Shown: positions 7,792 to 17,027 of the stretch, piece by piece
How positions within the stretch are numbered: the stretch's first letter is position 1
Layout: each line of letters starts with the position of its first letter
Assembly (NCBI RefSeq): GCF_000428045.1
Contig: NZ_KE386615.1
Coordinates: 70,887-133,830 of the forward strand
Reading direction: 5' to 3'
Source of the DNA: Sedimenticola selenatireducens DSM 17993
GTDB taxonomy: Bacteria; Pseudomonadota; Gammaproteobacteria; Chromatiales; Chromatiaceae
Length of the DNA: 62,944 bases
The notes under the pieces: generated by a model
Seen by the model: the letters and a program-made list of their open reading frames with translations, nothing else
Databases searched by the model: none
What the model was told of the DNA's origin: nothing
Made by a program: the position numbers and the translations under genes

Positions 7792-10700
7792 TCATGCCGA
7801 ATCGCCCTCCATGGTTGCCAGCTCTTTGGCGGTGGTGGAGATGCCCAGATCATGCAGTATGCTGAACAGGGCGGGTACCACCAGCAGTACCAGCAGAGTA
7901 GTGGTCATCAGTCCGAAGACGATACTGGTGGCCAGTGGCACCAGTACCTGGGCCTGCATGCTCTTTTCCAGCAGCAGCGGTATCAGCCCGGCAATGGTGG
8001 TGATGGAGGTGAGCAGTACCGCCCGGAAGCGGTCGCGGCTGGCCATCTTGGCCGCCTCCACGATATGGTGTCCCTCCCGCACCCGCAGCTTGAGAAACTC
8101 CACCAGCAGGATCGAGTCGTTGACCACGATGCCGGCCAGTGAGGTAAAACCGATAACACCGGGCATGGTGAAGCTGAGTCCCATCAACAGATGACCCCAG
8201 ATCACGCCGATCAGCGCCAGTGGAATGATCGACATCACCACCAGGGGCTCCACGTAGCTGCGAAACTGGAAGCTGAGCAGGATGAAAATGCCCACCAGGC
8301 CGATTGCGAAGCTGCGCAGCATGGAGCCGCCGGTCTTGGCGGTGTCCTTGGATTCCCCTTCGATCAGGGCTTCAACCCCTGGATAACGATTGAGCAGATC
8401 GGGTATGAAGTTGGCCAGCGTGTGGTTGATGATCTCCCTGGCGTTGGTAACCCGGGTGTCGAGATCGCCGCTGACAGTAACGGTACGGGCCCCGTCGACC
8501 CGCAGAATGCGTGAAAAACCACGCGACGTCTCGATCTTTGCCACTGCGTTCAGGGGGACCGGATCGCCCGACGCGGTGACAATGTGAAATCCTTCCATAT
8601 CGGTCAGGTTGGCGCGGTCATCTCCGGCCAGCCGCACGTCAATCTCGTAGGCCTCGGGGCCGACCTGGATCTCACTGGCAGTGGTGCCGTAGAAGGCGGC
8701 CCGCAGCTGGGTGGCGATGGTGGAGGCGTCCAGCCCCAGTGCCAGGGCCCCGTCCCGCAGGCGCAGTTGCAGTTCCGGTTTGCCGGGGCGCAGGTTGTCC
8801 GACAGGTCGAAAGTACCCCGATAGCTGGCGAGCCACCCCTGCAACTCCAGTGAAGCCTGCTTGAGCTGGTCGAGGTCGGGGCCGGTGAGGCGGATCTCCA
8901 GTGGAATACCGCCCGGACCGATGGTCGGCTCCTTGAAGTTCATCGCCACCAGGTCCGGGATCTCACCGGTGCGTTCACGCCACAGGTTGATATAGTCGTC
9001 CAGATGGCCGTTGCGCGCTTCGGCGGTGAGCAGGTCCACCGTCACCGTGGCCAGATGGGGGCCGCTTTCATTGGCATCCAGGTTGTGGTTGAAGCGGACC
9101 TGAACATTGCGCACCAGCGGCTGTTGATCGGGCTGCAGGGGAGTGAAATGATCATCCACCGCCCGAATGGCATCGGTCACCTGACGGACCACTGCCTCGG
9201 TCCGTGACAGCGGGGTGCCCTGGGGCAGCAGGATGCGCGCCTCGATGATGTCGCCTTCGATATCAGGGAAGGATTGGAATTTGAGCTTGCCGCCCACCAG
9301 CATGCCGATACTGAGCAGGAACAGGGCGATGATGATACCGATAAACCAGTAGCGCTGATGGATGGCCCAGTCCACCAGATGGCCCACCGTGTGGTCGCGG
9401 AAGTGGATCAGGCGACTGTCGAATGCCTGACGGAAGCGGCTCGCCTCCTGCTCATGGTGTTTGAGCGCATGGGCCAGGTGGTGGGGCAGAATCAGGAACG
9501 CTTCGGCCAGGCTGACCATCAGCACCAGCAGCAGCACCATGGGGATAAACTGCAACACCTTGCCCATGTGGCCGGAGAGGAAGGCCAGCGGGCCGAACAC
9601 TGAAACGGTGGTGAGAAACGAGGCGATGACGCCCGGTGAGACCTGGCGGGTACCCTCGATGGCCGCCTGCATGGCGCTCTTGCCCCGGCGCAATTGGGTC
9701 GCGATGTTCTCGGCGATGACGATGGCGTCATCCATCAGCAGGCCGATGGCGATCAGTAACGCCACCATGGTGATCATGTTGATGGTCAGGCCGAGGACAC
9801 TCATGAAAAACAGGGCGCCCAGGAAGGAGACGGGCAGGCCCATGGCGACCCAGAAGGCGAAGCGTCCCTGAAAGAACAGCCACATCACCAGGAATACCAG
9901 CACCAGTCCCTGGCCACCATTTTTCAGCAGCAGGCTGAGGCGGTCCTTGACGATGGAGGAGCGGTCCTGGGTGATATGAAATTGCACACCCTGCGGGGCG
10001 CCGGGACGCAGGTCCAGTTCCAGGAAACGGCTCACCGCATCCATCACCCTGATGGTGTCCTGCTGCTTGGTTTTGATCACCTGGAGCAGGGCGGCGCGTT
10101 GGCCATTGAACAGCACCTTCTCTTCGTCCAGCTCAAAGCGATCGCTGATGGCGGCGATGTCACCCAGCCGGATCTCGGCACCCGAGTTGGCGCTTACTAT
10201 GGTCAGATCGGCCAGCTCCTGGGGGTTGCGCCGCAGATCCGTGAAGCGGATCAGCAGGTCGCGATCAGCCGTTTCCAGGGAGCCGGAGGGCAGGTCGATA
10301 CCCTGACGCCGGACACTGTTGGCCACATCCGACATGCTGATGCCGTATTGCAACAGTGCCCTGGCCGGCACCTCAATACGCAGCTGGTGGTCGGAAAAGC
10401 CGTTGATTTCGACCTGCGAGATCTCTGGCAGGCGCTGCATGCGTTCCTTGATCTGTTCCGCATAGGCCTTCAGGTCACTGCTGGACATGGGGCCGGTAAT
10501 GGCGATGGCCACTACGTTATCGGTGCGCCCAAGTTCCTTGATCACCGGCAGCTCGGTCTCTTCGGGGAAGTTGCTGATGGCGTCGACCTCACTCTTGATG
10601 TCGTCCATGAAGCGGGCAAGATCACCCCCTTCCACCATCTCCGCGACCGCTATGGCGACCCCCTCCCGTGCCTCGCAGCTAAGCTCCTCCACTTCGCTGA

Positions 10701-10914
10701 CGCCGTCGACGGCATCCTCCAGGCGCTGGCAGATCGCCTCTTCCACATCTTCTGCGCTGGCCCCGGGGTAGGCGACGGTAATCTGTAGTTGCTGCGCGGC
10801 GAAATCGGGAAAGGTCTCCCGTTGCAGGCCGGGCAGGGTGGAGAGTCCGAGTACGGCCAGGAACAGCATCAGCAGATTACCGGCCGTGGGGTGACGGGCG
10901 AAGAAGGTGATCAT
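7792..10914 (-). CDS. RND efflux transporter, inner-membrane pump (AcrB/HAE1 superfamily)
   Basis: At 1040 residues it has full RND length with the expected 12 membrane spans: TM1 at residues 5-28, a large periplasmic loop, TM2-6 (about 330-490), TM7 at about 525, a second loop and TM8-12 (about 850-1020). The block GLLMDDAIVIAENI in TM4 carries the two conserved aspartates of the proton relay. It would export organic compounds in a tripartite complex. Substrate is unknown. Its start overlaps the adaptor stop by four bases, so the two are translationally coupled. No outer-membrane channel gene is present. Confidence 0.93.
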   Translation of the reverse strand: MITFFARHPTAGNLLMLFLAVLGLSTLPGLQRETFPDFAAQQLQITVAYPGASAEDVEEAICQRLEDAVDGVSEVEELSCEAREGVAIAVAEMVEGGDLARFMDDIKSEVDAISNFPEETELPVIKELGRTDNVVAIAITGPMSSSDLKAYAEQIKERMQRLPEISQVEINGFSDHQLRIEVPARALLQYGISMSDVANSVRRQGIDLPSGSLETADRDLLIRFTDLRRNPQELADLTIVSANSGAEIRLGDIAAISDRFELDEEKVLFNGQRAALLQVIKTKQQDTIRVMDAVSRFLELDLRPGAPQGVQFHITQDRSSIVKDRLSLLLKNGGQGLVLVFLVMWLFFQGRFAFWVAMGLPVSFLGALFFMSVLGLTINMITMVALLIAIGLLMDDAIVIAENIATQLRRGKSAMQAAIEGTRQVSPGVIASFLTTVSVFGPLAFLSGHMGKVLQFIPMVLLLVLMVSLAEAFLILPHHLAHALKHHEQEASRFRQAFDSRLIHFRDHTVGHLVDWAIHQRYWFIGIIIALFLLSIGMLVGGKLKFQSFPDIEGDIIEARILLPQGTPLSRTEAVVRQVTDAIRAVDDHFTPLQPDQQPLVRNVQVRFNHNLDANESGPHLATVTVDLLTAEARNGHLDDYINLWRERTGEIPDLVAMNFKEPTIGPGGIPLEIRLTGPDLDQLKQASLELQGWLASYRGTFDLSDNLRPGKPELQLRLRDGALALGLDASTIATQLRAAFYGTTASEIQVGPEAYEIDVRLAGDDRANLTDMEGFHIVTASGDPVPLNAVAKIETSRGFSRILRVDGARTVTVSGDLDTRVTNAREIINHTLANFIPDLLNRYPGVEALIEGESKDTAKTGGSMLRSFAIGLVGIFILLSFQFRSYVEPLVVMSIIPLALIGVIWGHLLMGLSFTMPGVIGFTSLAGIVVNDSILLVEFLKLRVREGHHIVEAAKMASRDRFRAVLLTSITTIAGLIPLLLEKSMQAQVLVPLATSIVFGLMTTTLLVLLVVPALFSILHDLGISTTAKELATMEGDSA

Positions 10915-12263
10915 GGCGTCATCTCTCCACGCGCCGAACGTACCAGTTGCTGTTCAGTCGCCTGGTCCTGAACCGGGTTGAGCAGCATGCCCTGAATGGC
11001 GGGAACCAGGTCGGAGATCACTACCCGCTCCGCCGGTTTGAGTCCGGATTCAATGGTGGCGAAGCCGGGCTGCAGCATGCCGACTTTTACTTCTCGGATA
11101 TCCAGGCGCTGCTGTTCATCCACCACGTAGAGCCGGTCGGCATGCAGGGCGGAGCGCGGCACCACCAGGCTGTCGGGGCGGGGCTTGCCGGCCAGCGTGA
11201 CCTGGACAAACAGCCCCTTTACCAGTGGCGGGCGACTGCCGGGCAGTACATTGGCATAGGGCTTGTCCACCTCGACAATGACGCCGACGGTGCGGGTCTT
11301 GGGATCCAGGGTATCGCTCAGTCTGGCAAGGCGGGCCTGCCAGGAGGCGCTTAGCCCCGTCTCCTGCAGCGTGGCGGTGGCGCTCAGCCCGATCTGCTGC
11401 ATCGCCTCGGCGGGATTCAGGTTAAGTACGTCGATGGCGCGGCTGGCGTGCATCAGGTGGCTCATCTGGTTGATGGGGATCTGGATCTCGATCTCGGCCT
11501 TGTCTAGGTCGTCGGCGGCAACCAGCATCTCGCCTTCCCGGACATACTGGCCCTGCTCCGCGTTGACCTCGGCGATCCGGCTGGTGAAGGGGAGGCGGAT
11601 TTCGGTGTTGGCCAGACTTCTGCGCGCCGTGGCCAGGCTGGCCCTGTGGCGTTCCAGTTGCGCCTCCAGCAGCGCCTTCTGGCTGGGGAACAGATTCAAC
11701 GTGTTGATCTGTGTCTGGACGCTCTGTTGCTGGGCCAACAGGCTGCGCTCCTGGCTCTCCAGGTCGGAGCGGCTGATGCCGCCCTTGCCGACCAGTTGGC
11801 GCTTGCGCTCCAGCTCTTTACGGTTCAACGCCAGGGCGGCCTGTTCAATCTTCAGTGAGGCCTCGGTATTGGTCGCCTTGGCATCCAGTTCGTCAAGCTG
11901 GGCCCGGGTGGCCTGGATGTCCGCCTCGGCCTGGGCGATGGCGAGTTCATAGTCGGTCGGATCGATACGCAGAATCAGGCTGCCGGCGTCCAGAATGGCC
12001 CCTTTTTGCAGAGCCGGATGTTTCTCGACGATTTTACCCTTGACCTGGGCTACCGCCTCCCAGGTCCGGCTGGGTCTGACGGTGCCGTGGCCCTTGGCGG
12101 TCGGTATAACGGTGATGCGGGGGGCGCTGATCACGCGGACCAGTCGCGCCTGTTCCAGCCGCGCTTCCTGCACCGGTGGATTACTGCTCTTCTTCAGTGC
12201 CATCAGGGCGGCGATGCCGGCAATGACTGGGATCAGAATGACCCATTTTCTGCTGATGGGCAT
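10911..12263 (-). CDS. RND efflux periplasmic adaptor (membrane fusion protein)
   Basis: The 450-residue protein begins with a signal anchor (VILIPVIAGIAALMALKK), then a biotinyl-lipoyl half (about 55-100), a long coiled-coil hairpin (about 100-215) with repeated A/L/E/Q heptads, and beta-barrel and membrane-proximal domains at the C-terminus (PRSALHADRLYVV). This is the order of AcrA/MexA-type adaptors; the length is at the upper end because of the coiled coil. It is the first gene of the pump operon, divergent from the merR gene. Confidence 0.92.
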   Translation of the reverse strand: MPISRKWVILIPVIAGIAALMALKKSSNPPVQEARLEQARLVRVISAPRITVIPTAKGHGTVRPSRTWEAVAQVKGKIVEKHPALQKGAILDAGSLILRIDPTDYELAIAQAEADIQATRAQLDELDAKATNTEASLKIEQAALALNRKELERKRQLVGKGGISRSDLESQERSLLAQQQSVQTQINTLNLFPSQKALLEAQLERHRASLATARRSLANTEIRLPFTSRIAEVNAEQGQYVREGEMLVAADDLDKAEIEIQIPINQMSHLMHASRAIDVLNLNPAEAMQQIGLSATATLQETGLSASWQARLARLSDTLDPKTRTVGVIVEVDKPYANVLPGSRPPLVKGLFVQVTLAGKPRPDSLVVPRSALHADRLYVVDEQQRLDIREVKVGMLQPGFATIESGLKPAERVVISDLVPAIQGMLLNPVQDQATEQQLVRSARGEMTP

Positions 12264-12371
12264 GATGTTAAAACTCCGGGGGGTAGACAGTTTTTGTTGA
12301 GCGATTTTATGACGGGCAACTTCAGGGTATTTCCAGATAGTCTAGAGTGATAATAGAAGTTGCGTTGATTC

Positions 12372-12419
12372 TACTCGATGCGAAAGATCAAGCCAGATGG
12401 TTTTTAGTCGATTCGAGTA
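12372..12419. promoter_or_regulatory. Inverted repeat upstream of the RND operon
   Basis: The arms TACTCGATGCGA (12372-12383) and TCGATTCGAGTA (12408-12419) match in 10 of 12 positions as inverted repeats. The site lies about 110 bases upstream of the adaptor start, where a regulator of the pump could bind. The binder is unknown. Confidence 0.35.
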
Positions 12420-12540
12420 AAAAGAGCAGAAATGATTGATATTTGTCATCGCTGCGGGTTGTAAAAAGTCACATATCTAAGTGCCTCTTCGGTAGAGAAA
12501 AAACGCTTGGGGAAAGCGTACCGCCATCTGCTGAATTCAG

Positions 12541-12574
12541 TTGACCCTGCAGCGGGTTTAGGCTTTAGAGTCAA
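12541..12574 (+). promoter_or_regulatory. MerR-type promoter/operator in front of merR
   Basis: TTGACC (12541-12546) and TAGAGT (12566-12571) form a -35/-10 pair separated by 19 bases, the over-long spacer characteristic of MerR-activated promoters. The outer arms TTGACCCT and AGAGTCAA are inverted repeats (7 of 8), giving dyad symmetry over 34 bases. The transcript would start about 35-40 bases before the merR ATG, implying autoregulation. Confidence 0.5.
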
Positions 12575-12615
12575 CCTTGTATTCACTTGAAATATAGAGT
12601 GATGAAAGGAGATTT

Positions 12616-13023
12616 ATGGATGATGTATTGACCATAGGGCAGCTTGCTCAGCGGGCAGGTATAGGCGTTTCAGCGATACGCTTTTATGAGCAAAAGGGGC
12701 TGATAGACGGGCCGCCCCGAAACAAATCCGGTTACCGTCTCTACTCCCAGAAGATGGTAGAACGGGTACGTTTCATAAAGAATTGCCGGGATCTGGGGTT
12801 TCCGCTACGCAGTGTGGCAGAATTGCTGAAACTCTGTTATCCGGATAACAACGAGATCGAGTGCCCGGTCGTACAGGATCGAATCCAGAAACAACACGAA
12901 CTGGTATTAAAACAGTTTGAGGAGTTAAACCGGCAGCGGGCAAAGCTCGAACGACTGCTGGATGCCTGCCCCAACGGGAATAACGGACAGGGGTGTGACT
13001 TCATCCAGATCATGCTCGACTAA
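12616..13023 (+). CDS. MerR family transcriptional regulator
   Basis: The 135-residue protein starts with a MerR winged helix (LTIGQLAQRAGIGVSAIRFYEQ, motif in two halves at residues 5-26) and a long dimerisation helix (about 80-118). Cysteines in LCYPDNNEIECPVV and near the C-terminus (DACPNGNNGQGCDF) occupy roughly the positions where metal-sensing members bind ions, so metal or redox sensing is likely but the ligand is not identifiable. A ribosome site AAGGAG lies just before the ATG. It is divergent from the RND pump operon and may control it. Confidence 0.88.
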   Translation: MDDVLTIGQLAQRAGIGVSAIRFYEQKGLIDGPPRNKSGYRLYSQKMVERVRFIKNCRDLGFPLRSVAELLKLCYPDNNEIECPVVQDRIQKQHELVLKQFEELNRQRAKLERLLDACPNGNNGQGCDFIQIMLD

Positions 13024-13108
13024 ACGAGAGACTCTCTTCGGGATGGATGTGAGGCCAGGGAGTGTCGGCTTCTTCCCGGGATAGGGACAGTCAGGGGACG
13101 CTAGGTAC

Positions 13109-14578
13109 ATGGAACCAGAGGCTCAATACTCCTTATCCCGGCCATGGCCCGGGTTGCTTGCCCTGAGTCACGGACGCGGATTTGTCCCGGTGGTGATACT
13201 GCTTCTGTCTGGTCTTGCGTATTACCTGCTGGGATTGGTCGGATTGCACTTCAGCCATGAGTTCCAGGGATTTTCAGCCGTCTGGATTCCATCAGGGGCG
13301 GCTTTTTTCATGGTGCTGTTGGGTGGTTACCGCTGGGCGGTCGCCCCCCTGATCGGCATGTCTCTGGTGGCGACTCATCTACAACTCCCGTTGGCCATGG
13401 GTGCCGGGGCGACGCTGGGTGCCACTCTCGAGGCGCTGTTGCCGGTCCTGTTGCTGCGCGCGCTGGGCTTCGATCCGAGGCTGGAGCGAATTCGTGATGT
13501 GATGCTGTTTATCGCTATGGCGGTGGTGCTGGGGCCGGTATTTACCGCCACCCTGGGTACCCTTGGGCTCAGCTACTCCGGTATGACCCTCCCGGCCGGG
13601 CTGGCGGATATCTGGCTGCTCTGGTGGCTGGGCAACAGCGTGGGATGCCTGGTTATTGCCGGTGTGCTGCTGGTCCTGGCCACATCTGTTGAGAGTACGG
13701 CGACACCCAGGTGCCGCCTGTTTCTGTTGTCGCTACTGGGCGGGGTGGCGCTGACCAGCATGCTGAGTGTCATGCAGCTGTCAGTGGGCCAACCGACGCT
13801 GCTGCTGTTTGCCCTGGTTCCATTGATCGTCTTTGCCGCCACCTACTGTGGCCGCCAGGGCGCCACGCTGCTCGCGTTCGGTGCCACCGTGGCTTCGCTG
13901 ATGACCAGGCATTACGTTCCACCGGATGTCTATGCCTCCCACATGGTGGGGCTGTTCAGCCTTGATGTGGCGTTGATCTGGGTGGCGTCCTTTACCGGTC
14001 TGGTGGTGGCCTCGGCCTATTCCGAGCATGGCGTGAGTGCCATGTATGCCCGTCTGGCGGAGCGTGATGGCCTGACCAGCCTGATAAATCGGGCAACCTT
14101 TGAGCAACGGCTGACACGTGCTATCGATAGCGCCCGACGGGACGGCAGAACCCAGGTGCATGCCCTGATGTTTATCGATCTGGACGATTTCAAGCAGATC
14201 AACGACCGGTTTGGCCATGCGGTAGGCGATCGGGTGCTGCGCCGGATCGCCCGGTTACTCATGTCCCAGGTACGCGGCCGGGACACGGTTGCCCGGCTCG
14301 GGGGAGACGAGTTTGTGATTCTGCTGGAGAATTGTACGGCTGGGGGTGCCCGCCAGATGGCGGAACGGATCGCTGTCGGTGTCAGGGGGGTCGTGGTCGC
14401 TGCCGGGGAAGGGGTCTGCCAGGTGACCTCCAGCATTGGCGTGGTGCCGATCGGTGCCGGGACCGGCTCCATGGAGGAGGTCCTGGCGGCGGCGGACAGT
14501 GCGCACTACCGGGCCAAGGACGGTGGAAAAAACCGGGTGCATGACCTCACCATGGAAGCGTTGCCGGATGAAGGCTGA
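13109..14578 (+). CDS. MASE1-domain diguanylate cyclase
   Basis: A 489-residue membrane protein. Residues about 25-305 form a MASE1-like sensor with eight or more hydrophobic helices and the AVWIPSGAAFFMVLLGG block near the N-terminus. Residues about 315-480 are a GGDEF domain with an intact RLGGDEF active site and, five residues upstream, an RGRD sequence fitting the RxxD product-inhibition site. It should make cyclic di-GMP from GTP in response to an unknown membrane-sensed signal. The ATG at 13109 lacks a clear ribosome site. No phosphodiesterase domain is present; a PilZ-like protein occurs at 55912. Confidence 0.92.
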   Translation: MEPEAQYSLSRPWPGLLALSHGRGFVPVVILLLSGLAYYLLGLVGLHFSHEFQGFSAVWIPSGAAFFMVLLGGYRWAVAPLIGMSLVATHLQLPLAMGAGATLGATLEALLPVLLLRALGFDPRLERIRDVMLFIAMAVVLGPVFTATLGTLGLSYSGMTLPAGLADIWLLWWLGNSVGCLVIAGVLLVLATSVESTATPRCRLFLLSLLGGVALTSMLSVMQLSVGQPTLLLFALVPLIVFAATYCGRQGATLLAFGATVASLMTRHYVPPDVYASHMVGLFSLDVALIWVASFTGLVVASAYSEHGVSAMYARLAERDGLTSLINRATFEQRLTRAIDSARRDGRTQVHALMFIDLDDFKQINDRFGHAVGDRVLRRIARLLMSQVRGRDTVARLGGDEFVILLENCTAGGARQMAERIAVGVRGVVVAAGEGVCQVTSSIGVVPIGAGTGSMEEVLAAADSAHYRAKDGGKNRVHDLTMEALPDEG

Positions 14579-14602
14579 AGAGTAGCGCCAGTCCCGGGTT
14601 GA

Positions 14603-14737
14603 TCAGGACTCCTCGACCGGCTCCGAATAGGAGCACTCCTTCTGTGGGCAGACCTTCTCGGTGCCCTTTCGCTTGGTGGTCTTGATGGTGAGAACCGGCC
14701 AGCCACAACTGGGGCAGGGTTCCGCGATCGGCTCATT
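14603..14737 (-). pseudogene. topA: In-frame topA 3' tail beyond an amber codon (fourth zinc ribbon)
   Basis: Directly after the topA TAG, the same frame stays open for 44 codons to TGA at 14603-14605. The tail begins NEPIAEPCPSCGWPVLTIKT and later has KVCPQKEC, giving four cysteines in a zinc-ribbon pattern; homologous TopA proteins continue through this point with W-N-E-P-I-A-E-P-C-P. The TAG replaces the expected Trp TGG. Either the gene lost its last ribbon by a nonsense change, the codon is read through, or the base is a sequence error. Confidence 0.8.
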
Positions 14738-16882
14738 CTAGGTGGCGTAATCACACTCCGGGTAGGTGGAGCAGGAGTAAAATATCTTGCCGCGGCGTGA
14801 TTTGCGCTTCATCAGCGTGCCCTTGCCGCATTTGGGGCAGTCGACGCCGGTATCCTCGGGTTTTTCCAGCGGTTCGATGTGCCGGCAGCTGGGGTAGTTG
14901 CTGCAACCGATAAACTTGCCGTATTTACCCCGCTTGATCACCAGATCGGACTGACACTCGGGACACTTTCTCCCCTCGACGATGGTCGGCTCCTCCTGCT
15001 CCTTCTTGTCACCATTCAGGTCGCGGGTGTAGTCGCATTCGGGATAGTTGGTGCAACCGATAAAGCGGCCGTGACGCCCCAGCCGGATGGAGAGCGGCTT
15101 GCCGCAAGTGGGGCACGCCTCTTCCAGCGCCTCATGGGTTACGTCACTGCGTTTGACATTCTCCTGGGTGTGGTCGATGCGCTCCTTGAACGGTGCCCAG
15201 AACTGACGCAGCAGCGGTATCCACTCCTGTTCGCCGCGCGAAATGGCGTCCAGTTCATCCTCCAGCCGGGCGGTAAAATCATAGTCCACATAACGGGTGA
15301 AATACTGGGTCAGAAACTTGTTGACCACCCGACCCACGTCGGTGGGATGGAAGCGCTTCTTCTCCAGCTGCACATATTCGCGGTCCTGCAGGGTGGAGAT
15401 GATCGAGGCGTAAGTGGAGGGGCGGCCGATGCCGTGTTCCTCCAGCGCCTTGACCAGGCTCGCCTCGCCGTAACGGGGCGGTGGTTCGGTAAAGTGCTGT
15501 TCCGGGCGGATCTTATTCAGGGTGATCTGTTCGCCTTCCTTGAGGGGCGGCAGCAGCTTTTCGTCGCCGTCTCCCTTCTTGGCGTCATCGACGCTCTCCA
15601 TGTAGACCGCCATGAATCCCGGGTTGGCCACGGTCGAACCGTTGGCGCGGAAGTTGTTGCCCTCGCCACAGGAGAGATCCGCCGATACGGTGTCGATGGT
15701 GGCGTGGATCATCTGGCAGGCGACGGTGCGCTTCCAGATCAGTTCATAAAGCCGGTGCTGGTCCTTGGTCAGGTGATTGAGCAACGTTTCAGGCGTGCGC
15801 TGTACCGAGGTGGTGCGTATCGCTTCGTGCGCCTCCTGGGCGTTTTTCGACTTGGTCTTGAAACTGCGCGGCTGCTTGGGCAGTTGATCGGCCCCATACT
15901 GGCCGATGATGAATTCGCGCAACTCGGCGATGGCGTCATCGGACAGGTTGACCGAATCGGTACGCATGTAGGTGATGAGGCCGGTGGCGCCGCTTCCGGT
16001 GTCGATGCCCTCATACAGCTGCTGCGCGGTACGCATGGTGCGCTGCGCGGTGAAACCGAGCTTGCGGGCCGCCTCCTGCTGCAGGGTTGAGGTGGTAAAG
16101 GGGGCCGCCGGATTGCGTTTGCGCTGTTTCTTCTGGACCTTTTCAACCGTTAGCTTGCCGCCGGCTGCCGTCAGCAACTGCTGTTCCGCCGCTGCCGCCG
16201 CATCCCCGTTGTTGATATCGAACTGATCCAGCTTGGCGCCCTGGTAATGGGTCAGTTTGGCGCTGAACGGCTGCTCCTGCTTGGTCAGGTCCGCCTCGAT
16301 GGTCCAGTACTCCCGGGCGACGAAGGCCTCGATCTCCTCCTCTCGCTCGACAATCATGCGCAGGGCCGGGCTCTGCACGCGTCCGGCCGAGAGTCCACGG
16401 CGAATCTTCTTCCACAGCAGCGGTGACAGATTGAAGCCCACCAGGTAATCCAGGGCGCGCCGAGCCTGCTGGGCATTGACCAGATCCATGGACAGGTCGC
16501 GGGGTTTGGCCACCGCCTCCTGCAGCGCTTTCTGGGTGATCTCATTGAAGACCACACGCTGCACTTCCTTGTCCTTCAGCAACTTGCGGTTTTTCAGCAA
16601 TTCATAGAGATGCCAGGAGATCGCCTCGCCTTCGCGGTCCGGGTCAGTCGCCAGCAGCAGAGCGTCCGACTTCTTCAGTGCCTTGGCGATGGCCTGTACA
16701 TGCCGGTCGTTGCGTTCGATGACCTGGTATTTCATGCTGAAATCGTTGGCGGGGTCCACCGCGCCCTCTTTCGGCACCAGATCCCGGACATGGCCATAGG
16801 AGGCCAGCACCTCGTACTCCGGGCCCAGGTACTTCTTGATGGTTTTACACTTGGCGGGTGATTCTACAATTACCAGCTTCAT
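14738..16882 (-). CDS. topA: DNA topoisomerase I (type IA)
   Basis: This 714-residue enzyme relaxes negative supercoils by a transient 5'-phosphotyrosine. The Toprim domain has VESPAKCKTIKKYLG (6-20) and DPDREGEAI (80-88); the active-site tyrosine is Y305 in TGLITYMRTDS. After the core come three C-terminal zinc ribbons: CPTCGKPLSI, CPECQSDLVI and CPKCGKGTLM, each closed by a C-x-Y/N-YP-x-C block. The frame ends at TAG exactly where relatives have Trp and a further zinc ribbon, so the protein is shortened by about 45 residues (see the tail entry). Gene order with smg and dprA upstream resembles that around E. coli yrdD-smg-dprA. Confidence 0.95.
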   Translation of the reverse strand: MKLVIVESPAKCKTIKKYLGPEYEVLASYGHVRDLVPKEGAVDPANDFSMKYQVIERNDRHVQAIAKALKKSDALLLATDPDREGEAISWHLYELLKNRKLLKDKEVQRVVFNEITQKALQEAVAKPRDLSMDLVNAQQARRALDYLVGFNLSPLLWKKIRRGLSAGRVQSPALRMIVEREEEIEAFVAREYWTIEADLTKQEQPFSAKLTHYQGAKLDQFDINNGDAAAAAEQQLLTAAGGKLTVEKVQKKQRKRNPAAPFTTSTLQQEAARKLGFTAQRTMRTAQQLYEGIDTGSGATGLITYMRTDSVNLSDDAIAELREFIIGQYGADQLPKQPRSFKTKSKNAQEAHEAIRTTSVQRTPETLLNHLTKDQHRLYELIWKRTVACQMIHATIDTVSADLSCGEGNNFRANGSTVANPGFMAVYMESVDDAKKGDGDEKLLPPLKEGEQITLNKIRPEQHFTEPPPRYGEASLVKALEEHGIGRPSTYASIISTLQDREYVQLEKKRFHPTDVGRVVNKFLTQYFTRYVDYDFTARLEDELDAISRGEQEWIPLLRQFWAPFKERIDHTQENVKRSDVTHEALEEACPTCGKPLSIRLGRHGRFIGCTNYPECDYTRDLNGDKKEQEEPTIVEGRKCPECQSDLVIKRGKYGKFIGCSNYPSCRHIEPLEKPEDTGVDCPKCGKGTLMKRKSRRGKIFYSCSTYPECDYAT

Positions 16883-17027
16883 CGGATCGGTTCAGTTGTC
16901 CATTATGTTGTCAGCTAAATTAAACAATGCAGGCAGATGATGGTCTGTCCGCAATCGTTATTAACCGGTACAAAAATATTGTTGTTTCGATAGGAGCCCG
17001 GCAGGCCCTGACTCCTGGTTTGGGTGA

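Larger units (their letters stand above)
12264..12615. other. Divergent intergenic region between RND operon and merR
   Basis: No gene is seen in this 352-base AT-richer stretch. It contains an inverted repeat at 12372-12419, a small hairpin (ACGCTT-GGGG-AAGCGT near 12502-12519) and a MerR-like promoter/operator at 12541-12574. Confidence 0.6.

Noticed and set aside
14879-16090. Open frame of 403 codons antisense to topA
   Set aside because: It is a shadow of GC-rich codon structure opposite a certain gene; no domain or ribosome site is seen.
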